DNA of 64,000 nucleotides from NCBI GenBank assembly GCA_900073065.1, contig FJOG01000002.1, positions 3,140,160-3,204,159 on the forward strand, given 5' to 3'. The position numbers were made by a program, and so were the translations under genes. Each line of letters begins with the position of its first letter. The stretch's first letter is position 1. Source of the stretch: Phialocephala subalpina (Eukaryota; Ascomycota; Leotiomycetes; Helotiales; Mollisiaceae). This document shows positions 1 through 12,023 of this stretch, one piece after another. The notes beneath the pieces were generated by a model. It was not told where the DNA came from, did not search any database, and saw nothing but the letters and a program-made list of their open reading frames with translations.

Positions 1-517
1 TTTGCGAGTGAAGTGCATCTCAAGGACTGCTAGAGATACGTTGAGCAGTCAAAGCATCGTCACGAGACATTCGTCCGGGCGGACTACTGGAGCCAGCTGG
101 GCGCTCTAAAGTGTAGCGGGGGACTTCAAGAAAACATCGCCACGTTGCAACCTCGTTACCCATAGGACTTCCGATGTGGGGGTGAGGATGCAAAGGTGGT
201 TTCTTTTGAAAATTTGAAAAAGAAGGCCCTTCTAATCGTCACAAGGTATTGATCATTGATCACTAGAGTTCAACCTGAGACATTAGCAGTACCTCTGAGA
301 ACGCCCTCGACCGATGCTGCGCCCCAATTGCAGAGGGCAACCCGGTGTGCCGGGCGAGTAGAATGCCTGTAGGGATCCACGAACGACGGCGCGGCAGTGT
401 CTCAGCCTCCTGCAGGTGCAGAACGTGGCGACAACCTCAAAAATATCGCGAACTTGACACGAAATCATCTCAACCGTAGTCACCGTTGATTTTAAAAGAC
501 TGCATTTACAATCAAGC
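1..517. other. Intergenic, no gene seen
   Basis: Only short overlapping open frames without recognisable motifs, introns or a coherent start. Nothing in it can be supported as a gene. Confidence 0.5.
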
Positions 518-840
518 ATGGATTGGGCTCGCGATAATGCAGGTATAAACGATAATGACCTGGACAATGTCTTCAGATATGAGGAGAAGCCGACGACGGT
601 CGTGCGAATGATTATGGGTAAGAAGGTACAAATTCAGTGGCTGTTGATTAAATTTGGGGACTGACTGCTTATAGAGACCAGAGATATGGTCACTTGAGGG
701 TAAAACAGAGTGGAACAACTGGATATATAATGCAAGGATGACTTGTCCCCGAAATAGGTGATTTGCAGATGCAGACGACTGACGTCTCTCAGGAGCTTCC
801 GCAAGTTGACGAATCTACTTCAGGCTTGGTGGTAATGTAA
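518..840 (+). pseudogene. Possible 5' exons of the CorA-like gene, broken by TGA
   Basis: An ATG at 518 opens a protein-like exon starting MDWARDNAGIND and ending at 617 before a GTAAGA donor. A second exon from 677 continues QRYGHLRVKQSGTTGYIMQG, then meets TGA at 739-741. The same frame stays open and protein-like after the stop (LVPEIGDLQMQTTDVSQE and onward to about 838). A tryptophan codon changed to TGA would explain this. I found no splice that joins this part in frame to the downstream exons at 891. It is therefore either a degraded 5' half of the next gene or a wrongly read exon structure. The coding look is seen directly; the pseudogene call is inference. Confidence 0.35.
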
Positions 841-890
841 AATATCATCACCATAAAGGTAGTTGACAGTACTGACAGTCTCTACGAAGC

Positions 891-2512
891 TTGGCCAAAC
901 GCACTGGGGAACCGGCTTTCGGAGGCGTGAAAAAAGTCCAATCTAATGACTGGCTAGACCGGCTCAACGAGGAGATGCCCGGGAGATCTAATACACAGAA
1001 AGATCTGACTTTCGCATCATTGAACGAAAAAGGTCCGATGGGATCCCAGAATTCGAGTGGCCGGCGTAGCGTTCGGACGTTACCATTCTCGAAGGATATA
1101 TTTCGACTCATCACGAGAAAGTTCTATACACATACTTCAATATCTCGTGCCATATCTCGAGCCGACATTCCTATATTCTCTAGTGCAGAAATAGAGATGG
1201 GAGAACCCGATGGGCCAACTTATCCCGCTTATGGTAAGATCTTTTGATTGCAGTCAAATATGAATCTGGCTAACTAGCCAAACAGTCTACAACTGCCGCA
1301 CTACTAATGCATGGGAAATGGACCTCGCTCTAACAGCCACGTATTTTCCTCACTGCGGCTTGACCTTTGCTATTGTATTTGGATGCCCATTATCAGTGGA
1401 AGCAGAGATCATCAAGCGTTTGTCTTTTGCTATGGCTGAGACTGCTCACCCCCTCCTCATGCCAGGTATATTCGCGGAAATTGAAAGGACAAGACACGTA
1501 CACGAGGTTGAGACCACGATAGACGAGCTGGAAACTAGGATATTTGAGTTGGACATGCCGGATTCAGAAGCAGAAACGCGCAATCAGGAGAAGCGCACTG
1601 CGTGGTTAGACACGACGTACCTGAGAAACGCATTGGTGAGCTGGAATACTCAGCTGGTGAAGATGAGCGAGCATGCGGATGAGCTCGCTGCCGCGATATA
1701 CAAGCCGAGTAAATCCGACGAAGCTATTACCGCTGCAAGGACTAAACTTGAGCACCGTAGATCTGGCGACCCTGATAGTGTGATTTCGGCCAAGCAGTGC
1801 GAACCCTTAGATACATTGGGAGATGAATGGGTCGAACTTGGCGGGGATGTACCGCTCCGGGAAAGACTAGTCTCCCAAGGAAAGAATGTTCAGGAAATGG
1901 ATAGCAGCGAAGATTTTTCATTGCGCAAATTTCCAGAGAGACGAGAGGACATAACACTTCAGCAGGACCCGGAAGCATACAAGTACCAAATGCGACGTAC
2001 CGGCCACAAGATCAAACACCGTCTTCAGGCGATTAGTGACGAATACGATGACAAGATCCGGGATTGTACAATGAGAGTGGATGGAATGGCTATGGCAACA
2101 CAATGGGTGAGATACCTCTTGACCCGACCGACTTTGCGGGAACTAAAGTACACAGGCACATGGGGAAACGAATGTCGAAATCGCCTTATCGACGAGTCGA
2201 GAATCTAAGCACATGAGATCTATTGCTCTTGTTACAATGGTGTTCCTTCCGGGTACATTCTTTGCGGTAAGTCGACCTTCTACATTTGAGTGTGCTTGAT
2301 GCTGATATACATTACTTCAGAGCGTTTTTTCGATGACTTTCTTCAATTGGTCAAACTCAGATGGTTCGATAGTGTCTGGTTACATCTGGATCTATGTGCT
2401 GGTCACCGTCCTCTTCACTTTGTTGACAATCGGATGCTGGTGGTATTTCGTCATCTATCGTCCGTCTAGACGACGAAAAGTGACGTCTGAAGAAGAAACA
2501 CCACTGGTATGA
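891..2512 (+). CDS. CorA-like fungal membrane protein (C-terminal two-TM domain)
   Basis: Hypothetical protein of the fungal CorA-like magnesium-transporter fold group. Four exons can be read: about 891-1233, 1286-2106, 2156-2270 and 2320-2512, all with GT-AG borders and frame kept. The middle is acidic and coiled-coil-like (about residues 160-330). Near the C-terminus comes the family signature MRSIALVTMVFLPGTFFA, then SVFSMTFFNW, a second hydrophobic segment (IWIYVLVTVLFTLLTIG) and a short basic tail. This is the usual two-helix membrane end of these proteins. The frame opens at 891 without ATG; the first ATG in frame is at 975. The true N-terminus probably lies in the damaged exons at 518-840. 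Ion transport is not shown; many fungal members are uncharacterised. Confidence 0.6.
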
Positions 2513-4437
2513 AGGATGTCATAATGTGAACAGTGTGGATATATTTTTTCAGGTTGCCAATTCTCTGTTAGGCGGGTGTATAGAAGAGATGGTTTGTATT
2601 TTTGCAAAATACTGAGCAATTTCTACCCCGCTTCTCTATCACTTCGCAAGTTTTCTGCTAGATTGAGCTAAGTACCACCGACTAACGAAGCTATAGAACG
2701 TTCTATAACAACCTTTCCTCTGCTAACGTCTCCAAAGCTACTTTGCACCATCGCGAGTCAACTTTGCTTTCCAAATGCTTTGCAGACTCCCATCCAAAGC
2801 GCTCGACGCTGGCGTATCATCCGACGTCTCCTAGGTCCACCACGCTTCGGTGCGTGACTAGAACAGAGAGTCTGCTTGTCTTTCCTCCCTCGCCGACTTC
2901 ATCCGATGGCGTGCTTGACACTTATTCAACAGTGTCTCCTAAAGTCCACGAATTTATGGTCAGTGTTGTTCTCTCTTGCAGCATCTATTACTTTAGCGAA
3001 GGAGACATACCACGTTGAATGGCTTTGAGGACAAGATGTTGTAGACATTGTGGCGCATCTAGAAATATGTCAGTTAATACGACAAGGGATTCGAGACGTT
3101 GCCTTCCTTACCTCGACTTCGAACTCGCTACCTCCGAGAAGGGTTTTGAGCTCCCGAGCAAGCCTCTGTGGAGAAGCATACTTCGTATGCAATTCGCTTT
3201 TTATCATCGCATGGCTGTCTTCAACAAATGTTTCGGAATTCATTTCAGTATATCAAGTAGTCTCGCAGTCAAAAGGTTCTGACGTAGTATTGAGGTAGAC
3301 GATGTATATGAACAAGAGGCTAGATGGTAACCTTAGAAGCAGGGAGTGAAGTGCCGATGTACAGCAATTGATATACGTAAGTGTAATTGACTCATGAAGA
3401 GGTGCAGATAAAAGACACATCATAGTGGTCCTGGGCTGAGTTGGAGAAGCGGCTCGCCAGATGTGCATTTGCTATTGGACGAGAGTGTACCCCTTAATGC
3501 CAAATTCTGCCTTGGCTTAATGTTGCGGCCATAGTCTCAAGGGCGAGAATAACCTGTGTGGCTGGACCATCGGCTTCCGAAACGAGTGTTGACCGAAGCC
3601 ACGTCCATTTCGAGGGGCAATACAACCACGAGTCTTCAAAGGTTGAGGTGTGGCACTGGGGCTGTGCGGGTGCCTGGAGATGGTGTGTTATTGTCACACT
3701 CCTGAGGCACAGCCCCACCCTCAAGTTTTCCGAAAATATGCGGAGCCTCTCCGAAGATGACACTGAACCTCACTCCAATGGCATACTATCATACTCTACG
3801 TGCTTAGAACTTACTTCAATCTTTGGCTCAAGTTTCTCAATACCAGTGGTCGCAATCCACGTCGCCACGCGACAATCATGTTGCCCGAGAACTTGCTTTT
3901 TCTGAGTCTCGGCCTTGCGCCATGTTTTGAACCCCCGGAAATATTGGTCTCAGGCCTTGGCTCACAAGCGATATGCTCAGGATAGGTTACTGTATCCGCG
4001 ACTGGAAAATTTCAAAGGGCAGACAGTCAGACTATGATACTGAAAAATGCCCCTGTGGTGTGAGCCGATCCGTACCACTTTCCACATGCAGTCGCCCGAC
4101 GATGCGAGATGGCGAGCTGAACCACCATCTCTGGAGGTGGAGGCCGGATCGATCGATTTCCAGGCGGAATTTAAGGCAATAAAGTCTCTGTGGCTGTTGG
4201 TGGCTGATTATATGGGAGGACTGTCCGCTTCTATTGGTCATCATCGAGCCCTCCATAACATTGCCACACCTATGTCCGCGCCTATCTGGTCACACTTCAT
4301 CAGCAGAGCCGCAAGGCTCTGAAAAGTGAGGTTAACCCCTTCGTCTGCCCTGCCACTCGTTGTGAATATCGTGAGTTCAGCAAACCTTCCCATCGCCTAT
4401 CGAGTTCAAATGCCCCCGTTCTGTACATCTCCTGATC
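2513..4437. other. Gene-poor spacer
   Basis: About 1.9 kb with several 60-115 codon open frames on both strands. None has a recognisable domain, a consistent intron pattern or a paralogue in the window. I see no supportable gene or RNA here. Confidence 0.5.
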
Positions 4438-7400
4438 ATGGCAGAAAATGAAAAGGGCCAGAGTCACGGGTCTGCATCCGACAACCCTCGGCTCCCTGAA
4501 ATCTACTCCGCTGAGCAGCATGACAGCCAATCGGGAGACCAAAAGGCAAGTTGCATAAAACTCCATTGCCTTACCGGAGCCACAATTCACAAGCTGACTG
4601 GCTCAGATTTCTGAGGCTCAACCTCCACCAAGCCCTGTGCCTTGGGATCGTGCTGTACAGCTCGGTGTGCCAGAATCCGCATCAGACCTTCTGGATCGAC
4701 CAAAGCCTCAAAGTTCTGCGGCATCTCACAGCAGCGTTGTCAATGACCTTGGCAATGCCAAGTATCTAGCAAACAATCGAGCTTCCGTTCATGCAATATC
4801 CAACAGAGATTCTCAGGCATCGGTAGATGAATTGGTCGCTTTCTCAGGAGCCGGCTTTACAGATAGTGGAGGGAGCCTTGCCCTTTGGGGAGTTGAATTG
4901 CCGAGTCAAGCCGATGCTACTCAGCAGGAGGAACTTGACGAAGCCAATAGGGAATCTCAGTCCGCCGATCGAGAGACCTTAGGAGAGTCCATCCGCGCTG
5001 CCTGCGAAGTATCACGGACAAGAGACAAAGGAAAGTTCTTGCCAAATGATGCACTGGAGAGTATCGTCACCAGAGAACGGGTGAGAGAGGAGCTTAGCAA
5101 CCACAAGCTTGGCCAGCCTGCCCACCTGGAATACTTGGCCGATGAAATTTGGGATGTAACGATATCGCAAGGCAAAGAAACGACAAGGAGGAGGATCTTT
5201 GCAATATTGGGCCTGATAGAAAAGTGTGGGGATATTGTAGATTTTATACAGAACGACCTGTACGACAAGGACCTGCCTTTCATACTCTCGGATGAAGCAC
5301 ATCCAGGGCGGCCTCAATTGTGTCGGAAGCGGAAGAACGGCACCACTGAACCCATCCAGTTTCTCAACAAATGGAGAATACCGGTCCGCGAGTCCTTCGA
5401 CAACAACCAGTGGCAACTTTTAGCCCCTTACTTCACGCTGCTCACGGAATCAAACCGAACAGTTTCACATTACCCCTTAGCCGACCGCATCATACTCCCA
5501 CTCATCGAAAGCGACGAAGTGAAACAGGGCCCTGGCCATGCAGAAGGGGGCTACGGTGACGTTTGGAGAGTGAAAATACATCCCTTTCATCACAACTGCT
5601 GCAAAAATACGGTACGTTTCTAGCAGTGTTTTAATCTTCCAGCCCTACCTAGACTTTCTCGAACCCACATTCTCTCAGCAAGTACAATCATTGCCCGTTA
5701 CTATACCGCTTTACTAGATGTGGTATCTCAGCCCAGCTCTGCCTGTGACGAAATCCTAGCAAGGCTGGGAGATTGAAAACGCTGGTTCCCACTGGGCTTG
5801 TTTATCTCTAACTATAGTTGGACTTTGTCTAATGTTCCAAATCAGGATGATTCCAATGAGAACCCGTCATACGCCGTCAAACGTCTACACCACAGTAACA
5901 AAGAGGCTTTCGACGTTGAGGTCTCGAACTTGAAACGATTCAGCGCGAAGGACCATGTACACCTCATCAAACTTCTCGTCACGTTCTCGTGGCGCGATCA
6001 ATACTACCTCCTCTTTCCATGGGCAGATGAAAATCTCTTAACTTTTTGGAAGTCCTTGTATCCTGAACCATCTTATCCCCCTCGAGACCACAATTTAGCT
6101 GCGTGGTTCTCGAAGGAATGTCTAGGAATCGCACATGGACTACAGATGATCCACACAGCAGAAATACCATCTTCAGATCGTCAACCTTGTGAGACCAGTC
6201 TCCAAATCCACGGGAGACACGGCGACCTCAAACCAGAAAATATCCTTTGGTTCAAGTCATATGAGGGCACAGAACAGGGCAAGTTCGGAGTGCTAAAGAT
6301 TTCCGACTTCGGCTTGACGCGCTTCCATGGAACTCAGTCGAAATCGCACTTTGAGAATGTTGCAGTGTCGGCAACTTACCGGCCACCAGAATTTGACGTT
6401 GCTATGATGGTCTCTCAAGGCTTCGACATCTGGAGTCTGGGCTGTGTTCTTCTCGAATTTGTCACATGGTATCTTCTTGGAGGAGCGGGGGTCGAAAAGT
6501 TCTCCAGTGATCGAGCAAAAGATGACAGTAGGGAAATCCACCAGGACGTATTCTTCAATTTTGTCCAGATAAAGGAAAAGAATGGAGATTTACAATTGGG
6601 AGCAAGAGCCAAACAATCTGTTGTCAATGTGAGTCGATCGATCCAAGACTCTTCTAGTAGTGCCTTTTATCCTGACTTAAATTGTGTTTAGGAATTCCAG
6701 ACATTATACCAACAAGAAAATCTTTCCGACTTCATGCTAGATCTTCTCACGTTCATAAAGGATAGGCTCCTTCGCGTGCGTCCGCAGAATAGGGCCAATT
6801 GCAAAGAAATCGTTGAAAAGTTTGAGGCATTTCACAAAGAGTGCCTGAATAATCCGATTTATTGCACGAAGCGATTCAAAAAGATTCCAGAGCGGACTGG
6901 AACAGGACTATCTGAGCTGTCAGCGTCAACAGTCCACCTCTCCAAAGCCAAAACCGACCAAATAAACAGAAACAATCTTCCCGAGCACAAAGGCCCGCTG
7001 GAGGACGATATTCCATCCAGCCAACCTTCGAGCTCTTCGTCAATTGGTTCACAGCCAGATACCAGGACTGGATATGGTTCCATGATGCGGTCCGTCTCGC
7101 CTGAGAGATTACAATCTAGCTTCAGGGGAAGTCCCATCATGCGGTCCGTCTCGCCCGAAAGAATTCAATCTGGGTTGAAGGGGAAGGCGCCAGAGAAGAT
7201 GGGCACAGTCCCGGAGGAAAGAACAACCTCGCCAACGACAAATGTGCCACTACACCTTGGACAAGCCGAAAATCCAGGCTCACGACCGCAATCCCCGAGA
7301 AAGGTACATTTCGCGCCCAACGAAACACCGACACCCGAAATACAAGCATCAGAGTCTAGAAATGACTTTGGAGTAACTCGTAATCACTTTCCAGAGCAAG

Positions 7401-8062
7401 ACCAGAACGCAGAACAAAAGAACGCCATTGAAGATCCCGTGATTTCACCCGGCATTGGCGGACCCTTCTTCATGAATATGTCTTTGAGTGGCTCCTCTGA
7501 ATTTCCATTGCCCAATCCAATACGAAGGGAAGATCGAAATCTCGCGGTTTATTCAGAGACTGGTTTCGGGTCGACCACAGGCCAACGCCAACCAGATTCT
7601 ACGATCTATGCGAGCGATGTACAAACGGACAAGGCAGTGACGGGCGATGATGTGGCTGAGAATGGTGGCCTTCATTCCCTACTCCAACCCAGCTCCAATC
7701 TTCCAGATCCCGAACATGACGCCAATCACGAAGTCAATGTTGACGACGCTGAGAATGCAAGCGCAAACACCGAGACAGGCGATGCATCTCCCAGCGGCGT
7801 AATGGCCGAAACACTCGAACCTTCTCAGCCCCAAAGACAAAACAATTGCTTGAACGAAGGAGCAAACGGAAAGGAACCCCATGTTCCAGACAATTCCCAG
7901 GGACAAAATGGGAAATCTAAGCATACGCAAGGGAGAACTTCTGTCAAGAAATCAAGGTCAAAGAAGTTTTTGAAGGGCGTGAAGCACTTCTTCTCTCGCC
8001 TATTCAGACGAGAAAGGTCGAAGAAACGAAAATTGCGACCACTGAATCCTGACAAAACATGA
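4438..8062 (+). CDS. Protein kinase with long C-terminal tail
   Basis: Four exons (4438-4545, 4607-5611, 5846-6628, 6692-8062) give 1088 residues. The kinase domain lies at about 355-680: glycine-rich loop GGYGDVW, lysine in YAVKRL (about 383), catalytic loop HGDLKPENIL (about 498, HGD in place of HRD), DFG in ISDFGLTRF, then YRPPEF and DIWSLGCVLLEF. This is a Ser/Thr kinase arrangement often found in fungal hypothetical kinases. The N-terminal third has no known domain. The tail after 690 is low-complexity and probably disordered, holds a tandem repeat of RSVSPER-(L/I)-QS, and ends in a strongly basic patch of about 40 residues that may bind membrane or nucleic acid. Intron 1 is GC-AG. The 234-nt intron 2 is mostly a TIR repeat, while the other introns are about 60 nt. 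Substrate unknown. Confidence 0.8.
4546..4606 (+). other. GC-AG intron of the kinase gene
   Basis: Exon 1 ends in AAG and the intron starts GCAAGT and ends CTGACTGGCTCAG, 61 nt, phase 0. Removing it joins two frames that are otherwise incompatible. No GT donor nearby keeps the frame. Confidence 0.7.
5624..5784. repeat. TIR (MITE-like) element, copy A
   Basis: Left end CAGTGTTTTAATCTTCCAGC and the reverse complement of the right end CAGCGTTTTCAATCTCCCAG match as terminal inverted repeats. The element is about 161 bp and has no coding capacity. It lies inside intron 2 of the kinase gene. Its inner sequence after the left TIR (GACTTTCTCG...CACATTCTCT) matches copy B. No clear target-site duplication is visible. 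Confidence 0.65.
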
Positions 8063-9159
8063 ACGACATGAACGAGGAAATGCATGATTACACTGTAACG
8101 TTTCAGCGAGGAGATGGCCATCCTCTGCTCCAACGCCACTTGGCACCAACTGTCCGTTCTCGACTCGGCCCGGCTTCTCGACATTGAGGCAAATGAATTC
8201 GAGGATTTGATGGCAAGTGGACATAATCTCCATTCATGGTATTCATAGGCTGACCACATAGTCCCAGAAATGCTTCGATGAAGCCGAGGAGAAGGAAATT
8301 CAAGGAATCTCGGAGATAAAAGTGGAAGTGGTTGGTGCCTAACCATCTTGTCGATGACTGGATTCCACAGCGTTCTCAATCCCCTAGCCTTGCTTGGACT
8401 TTCTCAGCACCACACATTCTCTGAACAAAGACGTTGGCCTGGCTAAGCCTCTTCAATTCTCCTACCAAGGCTAGGAGATAGAAAACGTTGGGCTTCCGCG
8501 TGATGAGTCAAGGAGGTTGCATTGTGCAGGAGATTGTAAGACTAGAGAATTTTGTATTCTGAGCAAGTCAACGACGGCTGCGGCTTTGTATATAATACCG
8601 ACATGTACAACTAACTTGTCCATACTGTAAAGTTCAAATAACCAATCAAAATCTAGTTCGAACGCACATATTTCAGATTGCACGCTATCACTTGAGAACA
8701 TCCCGAGCACTTGCGAGTAAGACCCTTCGAACGGTAATTGAAGTAAACCCACTCCTAGTTTCCTTTCGCATCACTGGAAACAAAAGTATCTGAATGAAAT
8801 CTTGAATACCAGCGTGATCTTTCCAACAGAGGACCTGCTATTCCAAACAACCCCGCACTTCCGCACTCGCTAAGTCCTAACCCGCCACGATATTTCCACA
8901 TCACAATGTACCTACGCACTGTCAAATAATTCTGCGTACATATCAATACATCTCACCTCGCATCGCTTATTAAGGTAAACGGTCGATGATATATCGTGAC
9001 TTAGGGGTCGAGGTGGGTTAACCGAGGGGCAGTTCTGCAATGACGTTGACGAGAAAACAGACTTGAACTTCTCGATTGGCGCATGTCGACGTGCAACAAA
9101 TCTCGCACTCATGTAAGCCAATCTCCGCAACCTTAAGCGCAAGAAACAAAGAGTTCTTA
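8063..9159. other. Intergenic spacer with one TIR repeat
   Basis: Apart from TIR element copy B, the spacer between the kinase gene and the convergent phosphoesterase gene holds only short frames without motifs. Confidence 0.5.
8368..8490. repeat. TIR (MITE-like) element, copy B
   Basis: Ends CAGCGTTCTCAATCCCCTAG and, reversed, CAACGTTTTCTATCTCCTAG form terminal inverted repeats around about 123 bp. It lies about 300 bp downstream of the kinase gene and shares its ends and about 50 bp of interior with copy A. Confidence 0.6.
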
Positions 9160-10237
9160 TTAAATTAGTATTACAGGCGCACTCGCATCTTTCAATCCCA
9201 AATCTCCCAGATTCCAATTATTCTCGACTGTGGACATGATGCTGTAATGATTAAACGCTGTGTCGTTTGTTGTTCCTTGGAGGGAGGTGGGCACGGCGTC
9301 GCCTAGGAGGACGGTGAAGACGCGGTTGCGGCAGAGGTAGCATTCTGTTTCGTCGAAGGCTGGAGAGTGTTAGTTGGAGGTATGAGAAAGAGGGAGACGA
9401 GCGTACTGAGCATGATGAGGGTGTTTTGTATGAATGTTGGGTTTGAGAGGAGGGGTTCTAGGAAGCCCTTGGCCCATGCTCCTGCCACTGTTACGGAAGT
9501 ATCGTGGCCATCGTTTGCTGTAAAAGGATTAGAGGGCAGAACTCGAGATTTTGGTAGGGACTTACTCATGTTCGGAGTGATAAACATCCACTGAGGCATT
9601 GTAGCTGCCTCCAAATCCTTGTAAAACATTGTAAAATTCTTGCTCTTCGCCAGACGATCCTCATTCGACGTAACAGAATCGTAGCTCATCAAAGGACTTC
9701 ATCCGTCAGATCTTATCCCAAAAGTATGCTGCACGTGACTCACTTATGTTTCCTCACATAATCATTCGCCCCATTTTCATGATTAATCCAATTCCCCTCA
9801 AACCCAGAATACGGCATATCCTCCTGATATAAACTCCAACTCACACCCGCATCCTCCAACAAATCAACAATAGTCTTAACATCACTCCCAATCCTAAAAC
9901 TCCAATCTTCCCACACCCAATGAGTATCACCTCCCACAGACGCAACATAGTTCGGTTGGCTGGGATGAGTGATGGCGTTGTAGTTGGTGAGTGTGATGCC
10001 TTGACTTGCCACCCATTGTAATCCAGGGTCGCCGGCTGCCATGTCGTAGTCGGTGTTCTCGAGCCAGATGTTGACGAAGCGGTCGAATTGCTTGCCTTTG
10101 ATTGAGGACACTGGACTCAAGGTTTTTGCTGTTGCGGCAGCTGCGGCGACCGCTGCTGTACCGGTCGAGGTGTATTGCGTTTGCGCATATGCTGTCGTGG
10201 CGCCGATTACGGCTGCGATTATCGTGGGAAAATGCAT
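9160..10237 (-). CDS. Secreted acid phosphatase / phosphoesterase family protein
   Basis: Four exons (10237-9744, 9696-9566, 9517-9407, 9359-9160) with 47-48 nt introns give 311 residues. I chose the ATG at 10237 because it starts a clean signal peptide (MHFPTIIAAVIGATTAYA); an earlier in-frame ATG at 10264 would precede it. The fungal phosphoesterase family (Pfam Phosphoesterase, which includes phosphate-repressible acid phosphatases) is indicated by FDRFVNIWLENTDYD, ITLTNYNAITHPSQPNY, GVSWSLYQEDMPYSGFEG, the asparagine- and histidine-rich INHENGANDYVRKHNP, and FITPNMTNDGHDT. It probably releases phosphate from organic esters outside the cell. The C-terminal end (LGDAVPTSL...HYSIMSTVENNWNLGDLG) is also typical, so the gene appears complete. 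Confidence 0.85.
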
Positions 10238-10865
10238 GTTGAACGAACGTGAATATGGCAACAAACAGCAGAATTTTCTGGTTGAGAGGACACTTGCCCC
10301 TTATATGGATCTCGAAGCCATCTTGGCAACTGATCTTGCTGCGGTTAGGTCCCAAGATATATAATATTTGGGCCTGGTCATCCGACGATCTTATGGCACA
10401 AGGCACAAACCAATCAGGGTTCAGCTGACAGGGTATGGTTCAAGCCACCAATGAACTGCCGAGGCGAGCCCGGGCAGCACCTGGTCTAAAGCGGGAATGG
10501 CGCACGAAAGGGGAAGGTTAGTTTAAGGTTGAGCCGAGTTTATGCAAACATCGACAACGTCCGAAGATCGGAAATGGACTGCGATACGATCGTGCTTGAC
10601 GATCAATATATGGCAGATGTTCACAAGCGTGCGGTGACTGAGAAGGTGTGCCTGCCATGCAAGATGGCTGTCGTCTTATCAGTCCTGCCAAGGCACATGC
10701 ACGAAACGCTCGTGGAAGTCGCACCTGATGCACCTTCCCCTTGGCCCACAAGGCTGAGCTGGCAGCCTTGGACAGGTAAACCTGTTTCATCCTATGTATC
10801 TCTCTCTATTCCTATTCATCCCATTTCCTCCTAACCTCAGCTACCTATTATCAATATCATCCGCC
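10238..10865. other. Divergent promoter region
   Basis: Spacer between the divergent phosphoesterase and SLATT genes. Short frames only. Pyrimidine-rich tracts precede the ATG at 10866. Confidence 0.5.
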
Positions 10866-11672
10866 ATGTCGAATGAAGAACACATTCCACTACTGCTGGA
10901 CGGCCCATCCGACGATGCCCAGCATCCGATCAACTCCAACCTCGTCACATTCCGCAATGCTATCGGCATCAACGTCCATACTTCTTCCAGCAACCCACAG
11001 GAAATCGAGAATGCGCGCTCCAAGCCTAAGGGTCTCTACAAAGAGATCATTCAGATGCAGCGCAGTCGCACCAGGAATTACTATTGCTTCGAAGTCTTCT
11101 AGTAGGTCTATTGCCCTAAGCTGTACCTCCTCCATATTCGACGCCTGCTAACTTCTGCTGCCAGCTACTGCGCCCTCATAGCCCAAATCCTTATCGGCGC
11201 CATCCTCGCAGCTCTCGGCAGCCTCGCCAGCACACATCCCACCGTAATCACCGTCCTCGGAATCCTCAACACCGCAACTGCCGGTATACTCGCTCTCCTC
11301 AAAGGTCAAGGCCTTCCCGATCGACTCCGAAAAGATGCATACCAGATGAAGAAAGTGCAAGACTTTATCGAGGAGACGGATATCAGGCTGGCGATTGGAG
11401 AAGAGCTTCATCCTGCAGAACTGGATGCTGTTGTTGAGAAGGTGTTCGAGATGTATAATACTGCGAGAGATACGGCTGAGATGAATCATCCGAGCAATTA
11501 TGCGCATCAGGTTGATGCGTCGGAGACTTCGCCGAGATCACCACGGGGTAGAGTACCACCTGGTGGTCATGATGGGTCTGTGGATGAGAGTGTGAAGATC
11601 AGGTCTGTGAACAGAATGGCAGTGAATGGAGCGGCTGGCAACCAGGCGAAGGGGAAGTATGTTATTGACTGA
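10866..11672 (+). CDS. SLATT-domain membrane protein (fungal type)
   Basis: Two exons (10866-11101, 11165-11672) give 247 residues. The core GLYKEIIQMQRSRTRNYYCFEVF, two hydrophobic segments (YYCALIAQILIGAILAALGS; THPTVITVLGILNTATAGIL) and the loop LLKGQGLPDRLRKDAYQMKKVQDFIEET match the fungal SLATT domain (SMODS and SLOG-associating two-TM effector). In bacteria SLATT proteins are membrane effectors of nucleotide-signalled defence; the fungal role is not established. The N-terminus (about 70 residues) and the C-terminal tail (from about 185) are polar and probably disordered. No SLOG, SMODS or other sensor gene lies next to it, so a defence role cannot be argued from context. Confidence 0.8.
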
Positions 11673-12023
11673 GAGCCGCTGGACGATAGTTTGTCTGTTG
11701 GAGTTTGGGAAGATACTAATTGTTTTGTGGAGATGTGAGGACGCGCGTTATGGCAGGAAGATTGTTTGTGGGTTGAAGATGCTGGAGAACGGACATCCAT
11801 AGAAGAATCAATGACCTACGTCAAGTCAAGCTCCGATGTCAAGCATGGCTTTATGCAATGTTCCACAGCAGCGGAGATGCTGGGGCTGATCCGAGGTAAG
11901 CATTCTTTCCCAGATGTGTTACCTGATAGATGCTGACGATTCGTACTTGACGATAGCAGCAGCGAGCAAAAACGACATAATACAAAGCCTCGAACGTTGT
12001 TTTTCTACCCTTCCTTATCCTAA
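11673..12023. other. Convergent 3' spacer
   Basis: About 350 bp between the ends of the SLATT gene and the beta-glucosidase gene. No gene seen. Confidence 0.5.

Noticed and set aside
2743..3298. Two or three short plus-strand frames
   Set aside because: No domain, no splice pattern and Ser/Thr-rich random composition.
10866..11672. Bacterial-style antiphage system around the SLATT gene
   Set aside because: No sensor or nucleotidyltransferase partner nearby; neighbours are a phosphatase and a beta-glucosidase.
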